From positions 1-64,000 of the forward strand of contig CAYQQU010000022.1 in assembly GCA_964419545.1 (NCBI GenBank): 64,000 nt of DNA, given 5' to 3'. Numbering within the stretch: the first letter of the stretch is position 1; each line of letters opens with the position of its first letter. The DNA comes from CAYQQU01 sp964419545 (lineage in GTDB: Bacteria; Bacteroidota; Bacteroidia; Chitinophagales; Saprospiraceae). Positions 32,807-40,174 of the stretch are shown piece after piece. The notes beneath the pieces are model-generated. The model saw only the letters and a list, made by a program, of their open reading frames with translations. It did no database searches and was not told the origin of the DNA. The translations under genes and the position numbers were made by a program.

Positions 32807-33300
32807 GCCTGGAAGATGGCCATGCGACACCAAGCCCTTGCCCGGGAGTTGATCTTTCATTCTGACCGGGGTATTCAGTGGTGTGTAACAAAAATTTTTG
32901 CTGATCCTTTCTTGAAAGGAAACGCTTTTAATTACTGAAAATCAACTTTTTAAATTGAGCACTCAGCAAAAATTTTTACAAGGAACTTGTGTTACACACC
33001 ATTCAGTACGCTTGTGTGGAATTTAGCCCCCTCATCAGCCGAGACGAACGAGTGGTTCAAAGCATGATCCGAAAGGGCAATTGCTGGGATAATGCCGTGG
33101 CGGAAAGTTTCTTTAAAACCCTGAAAGTGGAGTGTCTGTACCGGCAGCGCTTTGACACAAGAGCCCAGGCTGAAATGGCTGTTTTTGCATACATCGAAAC
33201 CTGGTACAATACCCAAAGGAGGCATTCTTCGATCGGGTATAGATCACTGGCAGAATTTGAACAACCTTTATTAAATCACAAAATGGTCGTTCACGCTTAA
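32807..33300 (+). pseudogene. IS3-family transposase OrfB remnant interrupted by the 123-bp element
   Basis: Positions 32807-32878 encode AWKMAMRHQALARELIFHSDRGIQ. After the inserted element (32879-33001 plus the second TTCAG) the frame resumes YACVEFSPLISRDERVVQSMIRKGNCWDNAVAESFFKTLKVECLYRQRFDTRAQAEMAVFAYIETWYNTQRRHSSIGYRSLAEFE. The second Asp (HSDRG) and the Glu (LKVE) of the DDE triad are seen, but the N-terminal part is missing. The right end of the insertion sequence is probably near 33330, where PIN-like coding sequence begins. Confidence 0.85.
32879..33001. mobile_element. 123-bp non-autonomous inverted-repeat element, copy A
   Basis: The ends are TGGTGTGTAAC and GTTACACACCA, with a second inverted pair inside (AAAAATTTTTGCTGA and TCAGCAAAAATTTTT). 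It is flanked by direct repeats TTCAG (32874-32878 and 33002-33006). Removing the element and one TTCAG restores a continuous IS3 transposase frame (SDRGIQ-YACVEF). That shows it moved into the gene as a unit. It encodes no protein. Confidence 0.9.
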
Positions 33301-33339
33301 CTTTTTGTCCACTTTTTTCTTGCAAGTCCACTGTTAGCG

Positions 33340-33579
33340 TTGGCCTTTTCTGAAGACCGGGTTATCCTAACCCACGATAGCGATTTTGGGCGACTTGTCT
33401 TTACCGAAACCGCCTCTTTTGTCGGCATTGTCTATCTGAGGCCTGGTCATTTTGACCCTGCCATCACCATCCAATCTATTCTGGCCTTTTTGGAAGCGGA
33501 CCTCGATGTTCAACCTCCCTTCATTTTAGTGGAAGAAAATAAACAGGATAAAGTCCAAATTCGGTACCGGCGGAGGTAG
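33340..33579 (+). pseudogene. C-terminal part of a PIN-like (DUF5615-type) protein
   Basis: LAFSEDRVILTHDSDFGRLVFTETASFVGIVYLRPGHFDPAITIQSILAFLEADLDVQPPFILVEENK matches the C-terminal two thirds of DUF5615 (Mut7-C-like PIN) proteins, with the THDSDFG motif. The frame is open upstream to about 33325, but the N-terminal strand with the first Asp is absent; the IS3 remnant ends there. It is probably a truncated toxin gene. Confidence 0.65.
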
Positions 33580-33692
33580 GCGCTGCTTCAAGCAGCACCC
33601 ATGCTTGGCTTCAAAACGGCCTAAATAACGGCCTACCCCAAAAACAAAAAAGCCTAACAAGCTATCAACTAGCAAGTTAGGCTTTTGCCGTG

Positions 33693-33766
33693 TCGGGGTG
33701 ACAGGATTTGAACCTGCGACCACACGCCCCCCAGACGTGTACTCTACCGGACTGAGCTACACCCCG
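33693..33766 (-). tRNA. tRNA-Pro (GGG)
   Basis: The acceptor CGGGGTG/CACCCCG, D-arm GCTC/GAGT, anticodon stem CACGT/GCGTG with loop CTGGGGG (anticodon GGG), and T-arm GCAGG-TTCAAAT-CCTGT all fold. The 3' CCA is not encoded. It is separated from the next tRNA by about 80 bases that hold a gagtgtg-rich inverted repeat. Confidence 0.95.
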
Positions 33767-33848
33767 TGTGATGGAGTTTGAGTGTGAGTTTGAGTGTGGG
33801 TGTGGTCCCACACTTCTCACTCTAACCCACACTCCCACTCCTTTAAAG

Positions 33849-33923
33849 TGGGCGATGGCGGATTCGAACCGCCGACCTCATGTCTGTCAAACATGCGCTC
33901 TAAACCAACTGAGCTAATCGCCC
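33849..33923 (-). tRNA. tRNA-Val (GAC)
   Basis: The acceptor GGGCGAT/ATCGCCC, D-arm GCTC/GAGC, anticodon stem CATGT/ACATG with loop TTGACAG (anticodon GAC) and T-arm GGCGG-TTCGAAT-CCGCC all fold. CCA is not encoded. It is probably co-transcribed with the downstream tRNA-Pro. Confidence 0.95.
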
Positions 33924-34160
33924 TTCATCCATTGAAGCTTTAGCTATGGCGGGCGTTGCCTGCCACGGGAAGACAACTTCAAAACGTTTAAAACCAACAC
34001 TTTCAATACTCAGAATCCCTGGAGGACGCTGTTCGCCGCAGTCGCCACCGTGGGTGGTGATGAAGGCGGACGCAAAAGTAACCATTTCTCTCCTTTTTTG
34101 CTAGCAATGGGACACAAACTTTCTCTGCCGCCGATGAGTTCTCTAATAAAAAACGCCCTT

Positions 34161-34373
34161 ATGCCCAAACTGCTCATCGGCCTCGGCCTGCTCCTCATCG
34201 CCATCGGGCTGGCCTGGTATTTCTTCGGCAATATCTTCTCCTGGGTGGGGCGCCTGCCCGGCGATATCCGCATCGAACGCGATAATTTTCGCTTTTACTT
34301 TCCCATCACGACCATGGTTTTACTCAGCCTTTTGCTAACTTTGGTCGTCAACCTGATCCGGAGGATGCTTTGA
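34161..34373 (+). CDS. DUF2905 family small membrane protein
   Basis: The protein has 70 residues from ATG 34161, the usual start for this family (MPKLLIGLGLLLIAIGLAWYFFGNIFSWVGRLPGDIRIERDNFRFYFPITTMVLLSLLLTLVVNLIRRML). Two membrane helices flank the conserved loop GRLPGDIRIER.NFRFYFPI. The family is widespread in bacteria and its function is unknown. Confidence 0.85.
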   Translation: MPKLLIGLGLLLIAIGLAWYFFGNIFSWVGRLPGDIRIERDNFRFYFPITTMVLLSLLLTLVVNLIRRML

Positions 34374-34458
34374 CCCGGATCCGATAACCTTGCCGGCTGT
34401 TGCGAATAGCCCGCACGATAGTTTTCCCGATTTCCGGCGTCGAACTTTGTAAATCACT

Positions 34459-34734
34459 ATGCCCGTAAAACCCGTCTCTTGCGATCACCTGCAGGCTGTC
34501 ACTGAGGTCAAAGCCGCCAAGGCTCACGAATGCGAAGCGTGTGTCAAAACCGGCGACCGCTGGGTCCACCTGCGCACCTGCCAGACCTGCGGCGTCACCC
34601 TCTGCTGCGACTCTTCTCCCAATAAACACGCCACCGCGCACTTCCACGCCACTCAACACCCGGTCGTGGCTTCCGCCGAACCGGGCGAACGATGGCTATG
34701 GTGCTATGCGGACGAGCGGATTGGGAGGTATTGA
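34459..34734 (+). CDS. UBP-type zinc finger protein
   Basis: The protein has 91 residues. The ZnF-UBP pattern is clear: CDHLQAV, CEACVKTGDRWVHLRTCQTCGVTLCCDSSPNKHATAHFHATQHPVVASAEPGERWLWCYADE. The cysteine/histidine ligands are in family order, and the GERWLWCY segment forms the floor of the ubiquitin C-terminus pocket in eukaryotic relatives. Bacteria lack ubiquitin, so the ligand is unknown. The gene stops exactly where the tandem repeat at 34735 begins. Confidence 0.85.
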   Translation: MPVKPVSCDHLQAVTEVKAAKAHECEACVKTGDRWVHLRTCQTCGVTLCCDSSPNKHATAHFHATQHPVVASAEPGERWLWCYADERIGRY

Positions 34735-35460
34735 GGTTGAGGTTGAGGTTGAGGTTGAGGTTGAGGGCTCCGCGGGTGTTTCCAATGGAGGTGAAGTCCT
34801 CGCNNNNNNNNNNNNNNNNNNNNNNNNNNNNNNNNNNNNNNNNNNNNNNNNNNNNNNNNNNNNNNNNNNNNNNNNNNNNNNNNNNNNNNNNNNNNNNNNN
34901 NNNTGGTGTGCGCTTTACAAATTTTGGAGGCCAAAGATTTACCCGGATGAGAAGCAGACGGGCGAAGAGGTTGAGGTTAAGGTTGAGGTTGAGGGCTCCG
35001 CGGGTGTTTCCAATGGAGGTGAAGTCCTCGCTGGTGTGCGCTTTACAAATTTTGGAGGCCAAAGATTTACCCGGATGAGAAGCAGATGGGCTAAGAGGTT
35101 AAGGCTGAGGTTGAGGGCTCCGCGGGTGCTTTCAACAGAGCTGAAGTGATTGCNNNNNNNNNNNNNNNNNNNNNNNNNNNNNNNNNNNNNNNNNNNNNNN
35201 NNNNNNNNNNNNNNNNNNNNNNNNNNNNNNNNNNNNNNNNNNNNNNNNNNNNNCACGGAGCACTTTACATGCTTGCGACGCCAAAGATTTACCTGGATGA
35301 GAAGCAGACGGGCGAAGAGGTTGAGGTTGAGGTTGAGGTTGAGGTTGAGGGCTCCGCGGGTGCTTTCAACGAAGTTGAAGTGATTGCCACGGAGCACTTT
35401 ACATGCTTGCGACGCCAAAGATTTACCTGGATGAGAAGCAGATGGGCTAATAGGTTGAGG
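34735..35460. repeat. minisatellite of ~128-bp units with variable GGTTGA tracts, containing two assembly gaps
   Basis: Units begin TGGTGTGCGC or CACGGAGCAC, share CAAAGATTTACC and GGATGAGAAGCAGA, then a run of GGTTGA hexamers, then GGGCTCCGCGGGTG. Complete spacings are 128 bp (34904 to 35032) and 134 bp (35254 to 35388), so units differ by whole hexamers. Neither length is a multiple of three, so it is not a coding repeat. Runs of 100 N at 34804-34903 and 35154-35253 fall at unit borders, so the true copy number is unknown. Confidence 0.85.
34804..34903. other. assembly gap (100 N)
   Basis: Exactly 100 N, a placeholder of unknown true length inside the minisatellite. A second one is at 35154-35253. 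Confidence 0.98.
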
Positions 35461-35516
35461 CTAAGGAGGGGCATGATCGCCGGGGTGTTTGATCGGCTTT
35501 CCGGTTTTTTCGCACT

Positions 35517-35574
35517 TCTTCAGTTCATCATTCTTCAGTTCATCATTCTTCAGTTCATCATTCTTCAGTTCTTC
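35517..35574. repeat. 15-bp tandem repeat just downstream of the response-regulator gene
   Basis: CAGTTCATCATTCTT is repeated about 3.8 times and ends four bases before the minus-strand stop codon at 35575. The repeat contains TTCTTCAGTT, which is also found just after the stop codons at 5564 and 56226. Confidence 0.75.
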
Positions 35575-36303
35575 CTATTCCCTTTCCAACACCCGGCTCA
35601 CCTCCCTTTTAAAGCTTCGCCCGATCGGCAATTCCTTTCCGCCCACTTCGACGCTGGTGGCGGTAAAGGCCTCGATCTTGTCTACGGCGATCAGGAAGGA
35701 GCGGTGGATGCGCAGGAAGCGGTCGTCCGGCAGCTTTTGCTCCAGGTAGCTGATCTTTTGTTTGGTGATCACCCGGCGGTCAGGCTGGTGGATGATGACG
35801 TAGTCTTTCAGGCTCTCCACGAACAGGATATCCTGGAGGTGGACCTTCACCATCTTTTTATCCGACTTCACGAAGATGAAGGCCATGGGGTCGGGTAAGG
35901 GCGGATCGTCGGTGGCAGGGGCTTCGACGGGCGGCGGCGGCGCGGCCTGCATCAGCCGGAACACTTTGCCTACGGCTTTGAGGAACCGGCTGAACTCCAG
36001 CGGTTTGAGCAGGTAGTCGACCGCAGCGAGGTCGAAGGCTTCGATGGCGAATTCGCGGTAAGCAGTGGTGAAGATCACCTTGGGCGGGTGCTGGAGCGAC
36101 TGCAAAAACTCGACGCCGGTGAGGCGCGGCATCTGGATGTCCAGGAACAACAGGTCTACCGGCTGCGTCTGCAGAAAGTCGAACGCCTGCAGGGCGTTGG
36201 TGCAACGGCCCACAACTTCCAGCCCTTCGATGCGCTGACAGTAGGAGTCCAGCAGATCCAGCGCCAGCGGCTCATCGTCGACGATCAGACAGGTGACTTT
36301 CAT
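35575..36303 (-). CDS. LytTR-family response regulator
   Basis: The protein has 242 residues. The receiver domain (residues 1-120) has the acidic pocket VDDE, phosphorylated Asp55 (LFLDIQMP), the conserved Thr (FTTAY) and Lys (LLKP). A proline-rich linker follows. A LytTR DNA-binding domain fills residues about 140-242 (IFVKSDKKMVKVHLQDILFVESLKDYVIIH ... LPDDRFLRIHRSFLIAVDKIEAF). It pairs with the LytS-type kinase encoded just upstream (36442-37560); order kinase then regulator on the minus strand, 138 bases apart. The targets are unknown. Confidence 0.93.
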   Translation of the reverse strand: MKVTCLIVDDEPLALDLLDSYCQRIEGLEVVGRCTNALQAFDFLQTQPVDLLFLDIQMPRLTGVEFLQSLQHPPKVIFTTAYREFAIEAFDLAAVDYLLKPLEFSRFLKAVGKVFRLMQAAPPPPVEAPATDDPPLPDPMAFIFVKSDKKMVKVHLQDILFVESLKDYVIIHQPDRRVITKQKISYLEQKLPDDRFLRIHRSFLIAVDKIEAFTATSVEVGGKELPIGRSFKREVSRVLERE

Positions 36304-36377
36304 TTCCTCTACGGCTTTTGCGCTATCAAAAGTAAGAAAAAAGCCGATGCGCCTCCCGAATGGCCCAACCTCCTCAG

Positions 36378-36426
36378 GGCAATCGCATTTAAATGTTTCA
36401 AACCGAGAATTGCTGATGCGATTGCC
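36378..36426. repeat. inverted repeat holding a fragment of repeat X
   Basis: GGCAATCGCAT (36378-36388) and ATGCGATTGCC (36416-36426) are perfect 11-bp inverted repeats. Between them, atgtttcaaaccgagaattgctga is a short piece of repeat X. It lies between the kinase and regulator genes and partly overlaps the position where a terminator might be expected. Confidence 0.6.
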
Positions 36427-36441
36427 TTGCCAACCTCCTGA

Positions 36442-37560
36442 TCATTCGGCCACTTCTATCCCCCTTTTTACCGCCGACTGCTCCTTTGTGCCTTTCCCCT
36501 TCTCCAGGTGGAGCCGCAACACCACCAGGTAGGTTTCTTCTTCGTTAAAGATCTGCAGGTCGTAATCGTCGCCGTAGAGCAGTTCGAGGCGGCGTCGGAC
36601 GTTCTTCAGGCCGATGCCTTTGGTGTAACCGTCCGGTACCAGCTTTTCCGGCGATTTGCTGTTTTCTACCTTGAGCACCATCAGTTCGCCTCTCACTGAA
36701 AGGTCGATGCTGATGAATGCCGGCGACGACTCCTGGCTGACGCCGTGCTTAAAAGCGTTTTCGATAAAAGGGAGGATCAGCAGGGGCGGGATCCGGAGGT
36801 CGGAAACATCGCCCGAAGAAGTAAAAACGACCTCCAGGCGGTCGTCGTAGCGGATGCGCTGCAGCCCGATGTAGTTGTGCATTTGCTTGATCTCTTTGCT
36901 CAGCGGCACCTTGGGTACGTTGCATTCGTAGAGCATATAATCGAGCAGGTTGGACAGCTTCATCACCACTTCCGAGGAGCGGGGCGAGTTTTGCAGCGTC
37001 AGCGCGTACAGGTTGTTCAGCGTATTGAACAGAAAATGCGGATGGATCTGCGCTTTGAGGAACTTCAGCTCGGCGTCCAGCTTCTCCTTGGCCAATTCTT
37101 CGGCGGCCTTCTCGTTCTGGTAGATGCGCTTGATCAGCTTGATGGCGACGGCCGCAAATAGCACGGCGTAGATCGTGAAGGTCTGATTGACCGCCTTCCA
37201 CAGGTGCGTAAGCGGATAGGCCGCATAGTCGTATCCCGGCATGAAAACGGGTACGTAGATCCAGTGCAGCACCCAGCGATCGAAATAGCCGAACACCAGC
37301 GACAACACCAGAAACCAGGCGGTGAAGGAAAAGTACTTGCGCTGGTAGAGGAAACTCGGGATCAGCCAGTAGAGCGTCAGGTAGGTCGCCAGCATGCGTA
37401 CGGGCAGGGCCGCGAGGATGCGCACCAGGGCCTCCACGTGCCCGTCCTCCAGGAAGCTGCCGAACGTCATGACGTAAAACAGAATGTACGCCACCCAGAA
37501 GGCGACATGCGACAAGACCCGGTACCGGGGCGATAATATCTGACTGAGCTTGGGTTTCAT
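36442..37560 (-). CDS. LytS-type sensor histidine kinase
   Basis: The protein has 372 residues from ATG 37560 (MKPKLSQILSPRYRVLSHVAFW); a longer open frame upstream has no supporting content. Four membrane helices lie in residues about 15-165. They are followed by a short coiled linker and the His_kinase domain with the phosphorylated histidine in LKAQIHPHFLFNTLNNLYAL. The ATPase end has N-box PPLLILPFIENAFKHG and KGIGLKNVRRRLELLYG. It has no extracellular sensing domain, like many Bacteroidota members of this family. Its partner is the LytTR regulator downstream. Confidence 0.92.
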   Translation of the reverse strand: MKPKLSQILSPRYRVLSHVAFWVAYILFYVMTFGSFLEDGHVEALVRILAALPVRMLATYLTLYWLIPSFLYQRKYFSFTAWFLVLSLVFGYFDRWVLHWIYVPVFMPGYDYAAYPLTHLWKAVNQTFTIYAVLFAAVAIKLIKRIYQNEKAAEELAKEKLDAELKFLKAQIHPHFLFNTLNNLYALTLQNSPRSSEVVMKLSNLLDYMLYECNVPKVPLSKEIKQMHNYIGLQRIRYDDRLEVVFTSSGDVSDLRIPPLLILPFIENAFKHGVSQESSPAFISIDLSVRGELMVLKVENSKSPEKLVPDGYTKGIGLKNVRRRLELLYGDDYDLQIFNEEETYLVVLRLHLEKGKGTKEQSAVKRGIEVAE

Positions 37561-37822
37561 ACTGAACGCTGCATAAAGGTGAATGGAGATAAAAATACGC
37601 CGCCTGCGCCGGATTTCGTGTTTTTTGGCGACGAACAACTTACCGGGCAACCAAAACGACCGTTTTATACCCGGATCCGGCATTGACGGCCGCCGGGCCG
37701 TTGTTTCTGACCGGCCGTCTGCTGCCGGTCGACAAAGCGCGGAGCTTTCGGTGCGGTTTGATACTTTAGCCGGTGAAGTGAGAAAATGCCTCAACGCAAG
37801 TTTTGTGCATTTCATTTGAAAC
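37561..37822. other. non-coding region upstream of the kinase gene
   Basis: It should hold the promoter for the kinase gene on the minus strand. I see no gene with recognisable content. Region 37561-38337 as a whole holds only this, two inverted-repeat elements and a terminator. Confidence 0.45.
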
Positions 37823-37927
37823 GGACGGATCACATAGGCTTGTAACCACCCTGCGAATACCATTGCGGTTTGGGAGTGGCGTTTTTTACCGCAATTATTC
37901 CACTTGGGTAAGGCTATGTGATCGTCC
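37823..37927. repeat. 105-bp nested inverted-repeat element
   Basis: The outer arms GGACGGATCACATAGGCTT (37823-37841) and AAGGCTATGTGATCGTCC (37910-37927) pair with two single-base bulges. Inside, ATTGCGGT (37862-37869) and ACCGCAAT (37888-37895) pair perfectly. The nested stems could fold as RNA on either strand. It lies 263-367 bases before the kinase start and 47 bases before copy B of the 123-bp element. Confidence 0.65.
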
Positions 37928-37974
37928 TTTTTCCTCTCCCGAGATCACCTTTTTGCTTTATCCCGTTAATTTAA

Positions 37975-38097
37975 TGGTGTGTAACAAAAATTTTTGCTGA
38001 TCCTTTCTTGAAAGGAAACGCTTTTAATTACTGAAAATCAACTTTTTAAATTGAGCACTCAGCAAAAATTTTTACAAGGAACTTGTGTTACACACCA
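37975..38097. mobile_element. 123-bp non-autonomous inverted-repeat element, copy B
   Basis: It has the same ends, length and (by eye) interior as copy A at 32879. It is flanked by TTTAA at 37970-37974 and 38098-38102, a 5-bp target duplication different from that of copy A. Independent insertions with near-identical sequence point to recent activity. Confidence 0.9.
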
Positions 38098-38256
38098 TTT
38101 AACTCCTCCTCTTTCGGCGACAGTTGACTTAAACTCGTCTAAAGCCCGGGTTTATTGGTCGTTAAATGGTCATTCCCCCATGAAATATGGAAACATAATT
38201 TTTATTTTTCAGTTAGAGAGTTATAGAGTTTTTTCATACTAGTTCAATTTTGACCG

Positions 38257-38284
38257 GTCGTGTCTGTGAGGCACGACTTTTTTT
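38257..38284 (+). terminator. intrinsic terminator with no upstream coding gene
   Basis: GTCGTG and CACGAC form a stem around a 9-base loop, followed by a run of seven T. The nearest plus-strand gene upstream is far away. It therefore ends either a small RNA from the 37.9-38.25 kb region or acts as an attenuator for the gene at 38338. Confidence 0.65.
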
Positions 38285-38337
38285 ATTTCGGTAGTCGCCA
38301 AAACCGTAATTTTGACCATTACCTACTTTGTAATGCC

Positions 38338-39135
38338 ATGAAAACGCTGATCTTCGGCTCCGTCCTGTTCCTGCTCGGTGTGGTCGCCGGCGCGCAACCT
38401 GCTGAGCGGTTCCTGACCGTGGGCCCGGGCTGGTCCTACGCCACTGTGCTCGACGAGGCGACCTCGCCCCTGCGGTACCGGGGGCACAACTTCCTGTTGT
38501 CGTCGAGCCTGGAAATCAGCAAGCCCGACCGCCTCTCCACCTGGCAGTTTCTGGGCTGGATGGGACGCATCCGGCCGGCGGCCAATCCCGGGCGCAGCAG
38601 CTCCTCCTCCCGCTTCCTGCGCGGAGAATTTCGCTGGACGGAGCACTACCGCGTAGCGCAGTGGCGGGATTCCACCCTGCACGTTTTCCTCGGCTGGGGC
38701 TTACTGACCAAAGGCGTTTACCGGCTGCACGATATTTTCGTCAATAACGAAGAGGCGTTCGAGTATTTCAACTCCGCCTCCCTCGAAGCGATGGCCCGCT
38801 ACCCTTTCCGGTTGTGGGGAAGGCCCCTGCGGATGCAGGCCGGCATTTCGGCGCCGCTTGTCTCGCTGACGGTCTATCCCCTCTACAACCGGGGCCGTCC
38901 GGAAGGTTTCCTGCAGTCGGGCGTGGCCGACTTTGACGCCGCCACCCGCAGCTTGCGCGTCGTCACCCTCGACCGCTACGTCCGCGTCAGCACTTTCCTG
39001 AACCTCGACTACCCGCTGGCCAACGGCAACCGCTTCCGGCTGTCGTACTACTGGGATTTTTTCCACTTCGCCAAAGAGAACCCCGTCAGCGGCGGCTTGC
39101 AGGGGCTCTACGTTTCCACCTTATTTAACTTCTGA
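38338..39135 (+). CDS. exported protein, probable outer-membrane beta-barrel
   Basis: The protein has 265 residues from ATG 38338, with a signal peptide (MKTLIFGSVLFLLGVVAGAQ). The mature sequence alternates polar and hydrophobic residues with many aromatics (NFLLSSSLEISK, FRWTEHYRVAQWRDSTLHVFLGWGLL, RVSTFLNLDYPLANGNRFRLSYYWDFF) and ends in LYVSTLFNF, a terminal-strand signature of outer-membrane barrels. No named family is recognised. Two bases separate it from the S41 peptidase gene, so they form an operon. Confidence 0.7.
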   Translation: MKTLIFGSVLFLLGVVAGAQPAERFLTVGPGWSYATVLDEATSPLRYRGHNFLLSSSLEISKPDRLSTWQFLGWMGRIRPAANPGRSSSSSRFLRGEFRWTEHYRVAQWRDSTLHVFLGWGLLTKGVYRLHDIFVNNEEAFEYFNSASLEAMARYPFRLWGRPLRMQAGISAPLVSLTVYPLYNRGRPEGFLQSGVADFDAATRSLRVVTLDRYVRVSTFLNLDYPLANGNRFRLSYYWDFFHFAKENPVSGGLQGLYVSTLFNF

Positions 39136-39137
39136 TC

Positions 39138-40148
39138 ATGAAAAGATTGCTGCTCCTACTCGTATTGGCCGCCCTGAACACTACTTGCGAAAAGGCGCTC
39201 ATCGCGCCCGACCCCACCGACGACCCGGTCGAGAACTTCGAGTTGATGTGGCGCACCATCGACGAGAACTATTCGTTTTTCACCTATAAAAATATAGACT
39301 GGGACAGCGTCTACCAGGTCTATCGCCCGCTGGTCAATTCGCAGACGAACCAATTCGAGCTTTTTCAGATCTTCTCCGAAATGCTGCACGCCCTGCGCGA
39401 CGGCCACGTCAACCTCATCGCGCCCTTCAACTTTTCGCGCTACTGGGAATGGTACCTCGACTTTCCCGAAAACTTCAACCGCAACCTGCTGGAGCGCCAC
39501 TACTGGGGCGACAATTACGAGATCTCCGGTCCGCTCATCAATACCGTGATCGACTCGGTGGGCTACATCTACTACGAAAGCTTCGGCAGCACCGTCTCGC
39601 CGGTGCATATCGACTATGTGCTCGCCAAATTCGAAGCGCTGGAAGTGAAAGGCGTCATTTTCGATATCCGCAATAACGGCGGGGGCAGCCTGCGCAATGC
39701 CGAGCGCCTCGCCGCCCGTTTCGCCGACCGCGAGCGACTGGCCTATTTTACCCGCTATAAAAACGGGCCCGGCCATAACGACTTTTACGACCAGCTCGTC
39801 GAAACGGTGATCGGCCCCGACGGCCCCCGCCAGTTTACCGAGCGCCCGGTCGTCCTGCTCACCAACCGCCGGTGTTTCAGCGCCGCTACTTTTTTCACCC
39901 AGCTGATGCGCACCTTCCCCAACGTCACCACCATGGGCGACCGCACCGGCGGCGGCGGCGGCCTGCCCATCTTCAACGAGCTGCCCAACGGCTGGCGCTA
40001 CCGCTTCTCGACCACCCAGACGATCGACCCCGAAGGCTTCAATATCGAGAACGGCATCCCGCCCGACCTCCGCGTCGACCTCGACCCGCTCGACGAGTTT
40101 CGCAATATCGATACGATACTGGAAGCAGCACTGGAGTTGTTTGACTGA
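39138..40148 (+). CDS. S41 family peptidase lipoprotein
   Basis: The protein has 336 residues with a lipoprotein signal (MKRLLLLLVLAALNTTC). Residues about 30-100 form a helical N-terminal cap (NFELMWRTIDENYSFFTYKNIDW). The S41 core (residues about 130-330) includes VIDSVGYIYYESFGS, the glycine-rich VIFDIRNNGGGSLRNAERLAARF, and the catalytic Ser region RRCFSAATFFTQ followed by GDRTGGGG. No PDZ domain is obvious. It is anchored to a membrane facing the periplasm or outside and probably trims exported peptides or proteins. It is co-transcribed with the predicted barrel gene at 38338. Confidence 0.88.
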   Translation: MKRLLLLLVLAALNTTCEKALIAPDPTDDPVENFELMWRTIDENYSFFTYKNIDWDSVYQVYRPLVNSQTNQFELFQIFSEMLHALRDGHVNLIAPFNFSRYWEWYLDFPENFNRNLLERHYWGDNYEISGPLINTVIDSVGYIYYESFGSTVSPVHIDYVLAKFEALEVKGVIFDIRNNGGGSLRNAERLAARFADRERLAYFTRYKNGPGHNDFYDQLVETVIGPDGPRQFTERPVVLLTNRRCFSAATFFTQLMRTFPNVTTMGDRTGGGGGLPIFNELPNGWRYRFSTTQTIDPEGFNIENGIPPDLRVDLDPLDEFRNIDTILEAALELFD

Positions 40149-40174
40149 AGCCGTTCCGGGGCTGCTCGTCTTCG

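Noticed and set aside
33849..33923. tRNA-Asp
   Set aside because: The loop TTGACAG gives anticodon GAC (Val); Asp needs GTC.
34541..35418. several open frames through the N gaps
   Set aside because: They depend on N runs and on a repeat whose unit length is not a multiple of three.
34735..35574. possible CRISPR array
   Set aside because: Units are adjacent with no unique spacers; the 15-bp and 128-bp repeats are plain tandem repeats. No cas genes are present.
37563..37863. N-terminal extension of the LytS-type kinase
   Set aside because: About 100 extra residues of arginine/serine-rich sequence without a pattern; the ATG at 37560 gives the normal family start before the first membrane helix.
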